Shown here in pieces: positions 60,212 through 64,000 of a stretch of 64,000 nucleotides of DNA. This DNA comes from Novosphingobium album (ex Hu et al. 2023) (GTDB taxonomy: Bacteria; Pseudomonadota; Alphaproteobacteria; Sphingomonadales; Sphingomonadaceae). The translations under genes were made by a program, and so were the position numbers. The notes beneath the pieces are model-generated. The model did not search any database. It was not told the DNA's origin and saw nothing but the letters and a program-made list of their open reading frames with translations. The DNA is taken from the NCBI RefSeq assembly GCF_022832385.1, contig NZ_JALHLE010000042.1, positions 1 through 64,000 on the forward strand. The letters run 5' to 3'. The first letter of the stretch is position 1. Every line of letters starts with the position of its first letter.

Positions 60212-60679
60212 TCACAGGGGAAGCGCTGTCTTGTATACGACCGGACGCAGCGCAAAACTGGTCGTCACTTGCGCAACACCCGCAATCTTGGTCAGTTTGA
60301 AGCGGAGGAAATCCTCGAACGCGTTCAGGGATTCGACAAGGACGCGCAGCTGGTAATCGGCGTCCCCGGTCATCAGGTAGCATTCCATGACTTCCGAAAA
60401 CCCCGTTACGGCGTCCTCAAACGCGGCCAGGTGCCGGTCGTCCTGCTGATCCAGACGGACCCGCACGAACGCCGTCACTCCAAGCCCGACCATCTGGGGA
60501 TCGACCAGCGCCACGTAGCGGGTGATGACTCCTTCGCCTTCCAACTGCTTCAGCCGGCGCAGGCAGGGGCTGGGTGAGAGACCGACCCTGTCGGAAAGTT
60601 CCTGGTTCGTTATCCGCCCGTCGTCCTGGACCTGCCGCAGAATATTCCTGTTTATGGCATCCAGATCAACTTTCGGCAT
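60212..60679 (-). CDS. Lrp/AsnC-family transcriptional regulator
   Basis: A 155-residue Lrp-type regulator with an N-terminal HTH (about 5-60, ILRQVQDDGRITNQELSDRV and SPSPCLRRLKQLEGEGVI) and a C-terminal RAM ligand domain (YLMTGDADYQLRVLVESLNA). The ATG at 60679 begins MPKVDLDAINRNIL, the usual family start. It is divergent from the 2-oxoacid dehydrogenase E1 gene across a 127-bp gap that holds a perfect palindrome. In Pseudomonas putida an Lrp-type protein (MdeR) controls a homologous E1 gene in methionine breakdown; similar control is plausible. Confidence 0.9.
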   Translation of the reverse strand: MPKVDLDAINRNILRQVQDDGRITNQELSDRVGLSPSPCLRRLKQLEGEGVITRYVALVDPQMVGLGVTAFVRVRLDQQDDRHLAAFEDAVTGFSEVMECYLMTGDADYQLRVLVESLNAFEDFLRFKLTKIAGVAQVTTSFALRPVVYKTALPL

Positions 60680-60694
60680 AATCCGTCCCCATAG

Positions 60695-60708
60695 ATCAAT
60701 ATATTGAT
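60695..60708. promoter_or_regulatory. Palindrome in the Lrp/E1 divergent promoter
   Basis: The perfect 14-bp palindrome ATCAATATATTGAT lies 15 bp upstream of the Lrp start and 98 bp before the E1 start. It is a likely Lrp operator. It differs from the AT-rich sites of the 36-53 kb region by its ATCAA/TTGAT arms. Confidence 0.6.
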
Positions 60709-60806
60709 AGTTTATGCCAACCATACCGCATATTCTAGTCGAGATCACAAGGACACGCCCGGCACCCCGCTGTTAGCCTTTGGGCAACGGCAAAGGAGGA
60801 GACCCT

Positions 60807-63149
60807 GTGGCAACCGCAATCCGATCGGACCGGGACAACCTGATCAGCACGCTGGAACAACTGGACACGCGGCTGCTGTGGATTTCCTCCTGGATGATCC
60901 ACAACGCCAACCATATCCGGCCCAAGCGTGACGGGCTCAAGGTTGGCGGCCATCAAGCCAGTTGCGCGTCGATGACGGCGATCATGGCGGCGCTCTATTT
61001 CCACGCCCTGCGTCCGCAGGACAAGGTCGCGGTGAAGCCCCACGCGGGGCCGGTGCTGCACGCCATTCACTATCTGCTGGGCAACCAGACGCTGGAGCGC
61101 ATGCAAAAGTTTCGCGGCCTGGGCGGCGTCCAGAGCTATCCCAGCCGCACCAAGGACAAGATCCCGGTCGACTTCTCGACCGGCTCGGTCGGTCTGGGTG
61201 TCGCCGTCACCGCGTTCACCTCCCTCGTGCAGGACTACCTGATCGCGCATGGCCAGGTGCATGAAGAGGACGCCGGGCGCATGATCGCGCTCATGGGCGA
61301 TGCCGAACTCGACGAAGGCAACATCTACGAATGCCTGATCGAGGGATACAAGCACGACCTGCGCAATTGCTGGTGGATCGTCGATTACAACCGCCAGTCG
61401 CTCGACGCGACGACGCCAGACCGCATGTTCCGCCGTTTCGGCGACATCTTCGAGACCTGCGGCTGGCGCGTCGTCACGCTCAAATACGGCAAACTGCAGC
61501 AAGCCGCATTCAAGCGGCCCGGCGGCAGGACGCTGGAAGAATGGATCGACAATTGCCCCAATGCCGAGTTCGCCGCGGTGACGTATCAGGGCGGCGCGGC
61601 GTGGCGCGAACGGCTCATGGCGGATATTGGTGCAAAGCCGAACGTGAAGAAGCTGCTCGACAGCTTCGACGACGATGCGCTGGCGAAGCTGATGACCAAC
61701 CTCGCCGGCCACTGCATCGAAACGCTGATCGACGCGTTCGACGCCGCCGACGACGACCGGCCCACCCTGTTCATCGCTTATACGGTGAAGGGCCAAGGCC
61801 TGCCGCTGGCGGGGCACAAGGACAATCACTCGGGCATGATGAACCCGGCGCAGATGGAACAGTTCCGCGCCAGTCTGGGCATCCCCGAAGGCGGCGAATG
61901 GGAAACCTGGGCCGGCATGGGCGACAACACCGCCGCACAGCTCAGGGCCTTTCTTGCCGCCAGCCCGCTGGCTAGCAAGGCGGCCGAGCCGATCGCGCCC
62001 GCAGTGCATGTTCCCGCACGGCTGCCCGTTCCCGACGGCGCAGAGCAATCGACTCAGGCCGCTTTCGGCCGCATCCTGCTCGATCTCGCGAAGTCGGGCG
62101 AGGAACTCGCTGACCGGATCGTGACCACCGCGCCCGACGTGACGCAGACGACCAATCTGGGCGCCTTCGTCAACCAGCGCGGCCTGTTCCGGCGGCAGGA
62201 ACTGGCCGACGTGTTCCAGAAGGCAAAGATCCCCTCCGCGCAGAAATGGGCGCAGCACGCGGCGGGCCAGCATATCGAACTGGGTATTGCCGAGAACAAT
62301 TTCTTCGTCGCACTGGCCGCGCTCGGTCTGGCCGCGCCGCACTTCGGAACGCGGCTGCTGCCGGTAGGCACAGTCTACGATCCGTTCATCGCGCGCGGGC
62401 TCGATGCCCTCAACTACGGCTGTTATTCGGATTCGCGCTTCCTGCTTGTCGGCACACCATCGGGGATAACGCTGGCGGCCGAAGGCGGTGCGCATCAGTC
62501 GATCAACACCCCGCTGATCGGTATGAGCCAGCCGGGCCTCACCTATTTCGAGCCGGCCTATGCTGATGAACTCACCGCAATGATGCGCTGGGCATTCGAT
62601 CATATGCAGCAGCCCGAAGGCAGTTCGGTCTATCTACGCCTCTCCACCCGCGCCATCCCGCAGATCGCGCGCGAGAGCGGGAACTGGGAGGCCGATGCGC
62701 TCAAGGGCGGCTACTGGTTGCGCAAGCCGGAACCGGGCGCCGAAGCGGCCATCGTCTTTACTGGCGTGGTCGCTCCTGAGGTGCTGCAGGCATGGGAGCA
62801 ACTGCGCGAGGACATGCCTGGCCTGGGGCTGCTCAACGTCACTTCAGCCGACCTGCTCCATCGCGGATGGGCGGCCCGGCGCGCAGCACTCTGGACTGGA
62901 CAGACGGTGGAGCCTTGTCATGCCGAAACGCTGCTCGGCGCGCTGTCGCCAGGTGCCGGGCTGGTGACCGTCCTCGACGGATCGCCCGGCGCGCTGTCCT
63001 GGCTGGGCGGCGTTAAGGGCATGCGCGTAAGTCCGCTGGGCACTGATCGCTTCGGCCAGACCGGCGACCTTCCCGATCTCTACCGCATTTACCGGCTCGA
63101 CGTCGATGCCATAATCGACGCGGCCGCAGAACTCTTTCTGGAGAACTGA
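60807..63149 (+). CDS. 2-oxoacid dehydrogenase E1 component, homodimeric transketolase-like (pyruvate/2-oxobutyrate type)
   Basis: A 780-residue TPP enzyme of the homodimeric AceE/MdeB type. The TPP motif MGDAELDEGNIYECLIEGYK and the VDYNRQSLD segment lie in the first third. The transketolase-like middle domain (HIELGIAENNFFVALAALGL) and the C-terminal domain follow. It is shorter than E. coli AceE (887), which is common for this alphaproteobacterial group. The start is GTG at 60807 with GGAGGA seven bases upstream. It is followed 2 bp later by the E2 gene. The Lrp neighbour hints at an amino-acid-derived 2-oxo acid (2-oxobutyrate or branched) as well as or instead of pyruvate. Confidence 0.87.
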   Translation: MATAIRSDRDNLISTLEQLDTRLLWISSWMIHNANHIRPKRDGLKVGGHQASCASMTAIMAALYFHALRPQDKVAVKPHAGPVLHAIHYLLGNQTLERMQKFRGLGGVQSYPSRTKDKIPVDFSTGSVGLGVAVTAFTSLVQDYLIAHGQVHEEDAGRMIALMGDAELDEGNIYECLIEGYKHDLRNCWWIVDYNRQSLDATTPDRMFRRFGDIFETCGWRVVTLKYGKLQQAAFKRPGGRTLEEWIDNCPNAEFAAVTYQGGAAWRERLMADIGAKPNVKKLLDSFDDDALAKLMTNLAGHCIETLIDAFDAADDDRPTLFIAYTVKGQGLPLAGHKDNHSGMMNPAQMEQFRASLGIPEGGEWETWAGMGDNTAAQLRAFLAASPLASKAAEPIAPAVHVPARLPVPDGAEQSTQAAFGRILLDLAKSGEELADRIVTTAPDVTQTTNLGAFVNQRGLFRRQELADVFQKAKIPSAQKWAQHAAGQHIELGIAENNFFVALAALGLAAPHFGTRLLPVGTVYDPFIARGLDALNYGCYSDSRFLLVGTPSGITLAAEGGAHQSINTPLIGMSQPGLTYFEPAYADELTAMMRWAFDHMQQPEGSSVYLRLSTRAIPQIARESGNWEADALKGGYWLRKPEPGAEAAIVFTGVVAPEVLQAWEQLREDMPGLGLLNVTSADLLHRGWAARRAALWTGQTVEPCHAETLLGALSPGAGLVTVLDGSPGALSWLGGVKGMRVSPLGTDRFGQTGDLPDLYRIYRLDVDAIIDAAAELFLEN

Positions 63150-63151
63150 CC

Positions 63152-64000
63152 ATGGCGATCGAACTCAGGATGCCGGCTCTGTCGCCGACAATGGAAAAGG
63201 GCACGCTCGCCAAATGGCTCGTAGCCGAAGGTGACAGGGTCAAGACCGGCGATCCGATCGCCGAGATCGAAACCGACAAAGCGACGATGGAATTCGAAGC
63301 CGATCAGGACGGGCGTATCGGCAGGCTGGTCATTCCCGAAGGCACCGACGATGTTCCCGTCGGCACCGTCGTCGCGCTGCTGGCGGAGGACAGCGAATCT
63401 TTGCCAGAGCCTGCTTTAGCCGATGGCGCCATGGCCAGTGAACCGGCAGGAGCCGATGCTTCCCCGGCTCCCGCCTCAGTCACGGCGTCCACGCACGCTC
63501 CGACACCGCCGCCGGTACCGGACGACAACGCCAATGCGACCCCCCTCGCCCGCCGCATCGCCGCAATCAAGGAGATCGCCCTGTCGGCCATCGAGGGAAC
63601 TGGCCCGCGCGGCAAGATCGTGAAAGCAGATCTCGGGCTGAAGCCCCTTCCCTCCGCCGTGACTATGGTCGCAATTCCGGCCGCTCCCGAAGCCATCATC
63701 GCGCCGCCGCCAGGCGTCCCGGTCGAGACGGTCAAGCTTTCGAACATGCGAAAGACCATCGCCCGCCGCTTGTCCGAGAGCAAGCGGACAGTGCCGCACT
63801 TTTACCTCACGGCGCGCTGCAATCTTGATCCCCTGCTCAAACTGCGCGGCGAGCTGAACGCCAGCCTTGCACCGCGCGGGATCAAGCTCAGCGTAAACGA
63901 CATGCTGATAAAAGCGATGGCGATGGCGCTGGTCGCCGTGCCGGATGCGAACGTCCAGTTCGGCGGCGACGATCTCCATCGCTTTGCCCGTGCCGATATT
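63152..64000 (+). CDS. Dihydrolipoamide acyltransferase E2, partial (cut by window end)
   Basis: The first 283 residues of a 2-oxoacid dehydrogenase E2. A lipoyl domain covers 1-80 with lipoyl Lys43 in IETDKATMEF. An Ala/Pro-rich linker follows at about 85-125, then a peripheral-subunit-binding domain (ATPLARRIAAIKEIALSAIE, with GTGPRGKIVKADL). The start of the catalytic core (SNMRKTIARRLSESKRTVPHFYLT) is visible. The active-site His is beyond the window. The ATG at 63152 lies 2 bp after the E1 stop, so E1 and E2 are co-translated. Confidence 0.93.
   Translation, partial: MAIELRMPALSPTMEKGTLAKWLVAEGDRVKTGDPIAEIETDKATMEFEADQDGRIGRLVIPEGTDDVPVGTVVALLAEDSESLPEPALADGAMASEPAGADASPAPASVTASTHAPTPPPVPDDNANATPLARRIAAIKEIALSAIEGTGPRGKIVKADLGLKPLPSAVTMVAIPAAPEAIIAPPPGVPVETVKLSNMRKTIARRLSESKRTVPHFYLTARCNLDPLLKLRGELNASLAPRGIKLSVNDMLIKAMAMALVAVPDANVQFGGDDLHRFARADI

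Noticed and set aside
60695..60708. Membership of the ATCAATATATTGAT palindrome in the AT-rich operator set
   Set aside because: The arms differ (ATCAA/TTGAT) and it sits beside an Lrp gene, so a separate regulator is more likely.
60735..62603. A 622-codon minus-strand frame opposite the E1 gene
   Set aside because: It has no domain signature, whereas the plus strand carries clear TPP-enzyme motifs.

Overview
The window is high-GC, gene-dense chromosomal DNA from an alphaproteobacterium. It is most likely a sphingomonad (Novosphingobium/Sphingobium type). The evidence is the ligK-ligU-ligI protocatechuate 4,5-cleavage genes, two TonB-dependent receptors next to catabolic operons, a GH106 rhamnosidase and the overall repertoire of ring-attacking oxygenases. 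I saw no rRNA, tRNA, CRISPR array or prophage. Almost everything is catabolism of plant-type phenolics plus its regulators. Genus and substrates are inferred; the gene families are read from the translations.

Layout. (1) 1-6.1 kb: a frameshifted NAD-binding dehydrogenase, a LysR regulator with two tandem helix-turn-helix domains, ligK-ligU-ligI, and pobA, which together take 4-hydroxybenzoate via protocatechuate toward pyruvate and oxaloacetate. (2) 6.2-12.2 kb: GH106 alpha-L-rhamnosidase, GH1 beta-glucosidase and an esterase, behind a short membrane ORF that looks like a transporter remnant. (3) 12.2-20.6 kb: a minus-strand operon (amidohydrolase, FAD phenol hydroxylase, GlcG-like protein, two-domain extradiol dioxygenase, FAH hydrolase, TonB receptor) under a LysR gene. 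(4) 20.7-22.6 kb: an intact ISL3-family insertion sequence beside the 3' stump of an aromatic-acid MFS transporter. (5) 22.9-29.8 kb: a Crp/Fnr regulator, an FMN 2-hydroxyacid dehydrogenase, a fused indolepyruvate:ferredoxin oxidoreductase and a GlcD-type FAD dehydrogenase, a plausible aryl-lactate to aryl-pyruvate to aryl-acetyl-CoA route. (6) 29.9-53.1 kb: a large aromatic catabolic region with an MFS transporter, FAH hydrolases, a FAD hydroxylase, two Rieske oxygenases, a P450, a GST, an extradiol dioxygenase, a GntR regulator, SDRs, a beta-oxidation set, a TonB receptor and a CurA-like reductase. (7) 53.3-58.1 kb: a two-subunit molybdenum enzyme resembling pyrogallol-phloroglucinol transhydroxylase or resorcinol hydroxylase, followed by a beta-keto acid cleavage enzyme. 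(8) 58.4-60.2 kb: another extradiol-type enzyme and its divergent LysR. (9) 60.2-64 kb: an Lrp regulator divergent from 2-oxoacid dehydrogenase E1 and E2 genes; E2 runs off the window.

The most interesting part is regions 6-7. The molybdoenzyme carries an extra N-terminal domain of about 125 residues not expected in the family. Its ferredoxin subunit lacks three of the twelve cysteines I recall for the Pelobacter enzyme. Near-identical AT-rich palindromes (core AAATATATTT) lie in most of the promoter regions from 36.2 to 53.3 kb, which suggests one regulon, perhaps controlled by the GntR protein at 36.5 kb. A reasonable overall picture is stepwise breakdown of glycosylated and methoxylated polyphenols: deglycosylation, O-demethylation, ring hydroxylation, ring cleavage, and possibly an alternative ring-dearomatising route through the molybdoenzyme and C-C lyase. 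That pathway assignment is inference.
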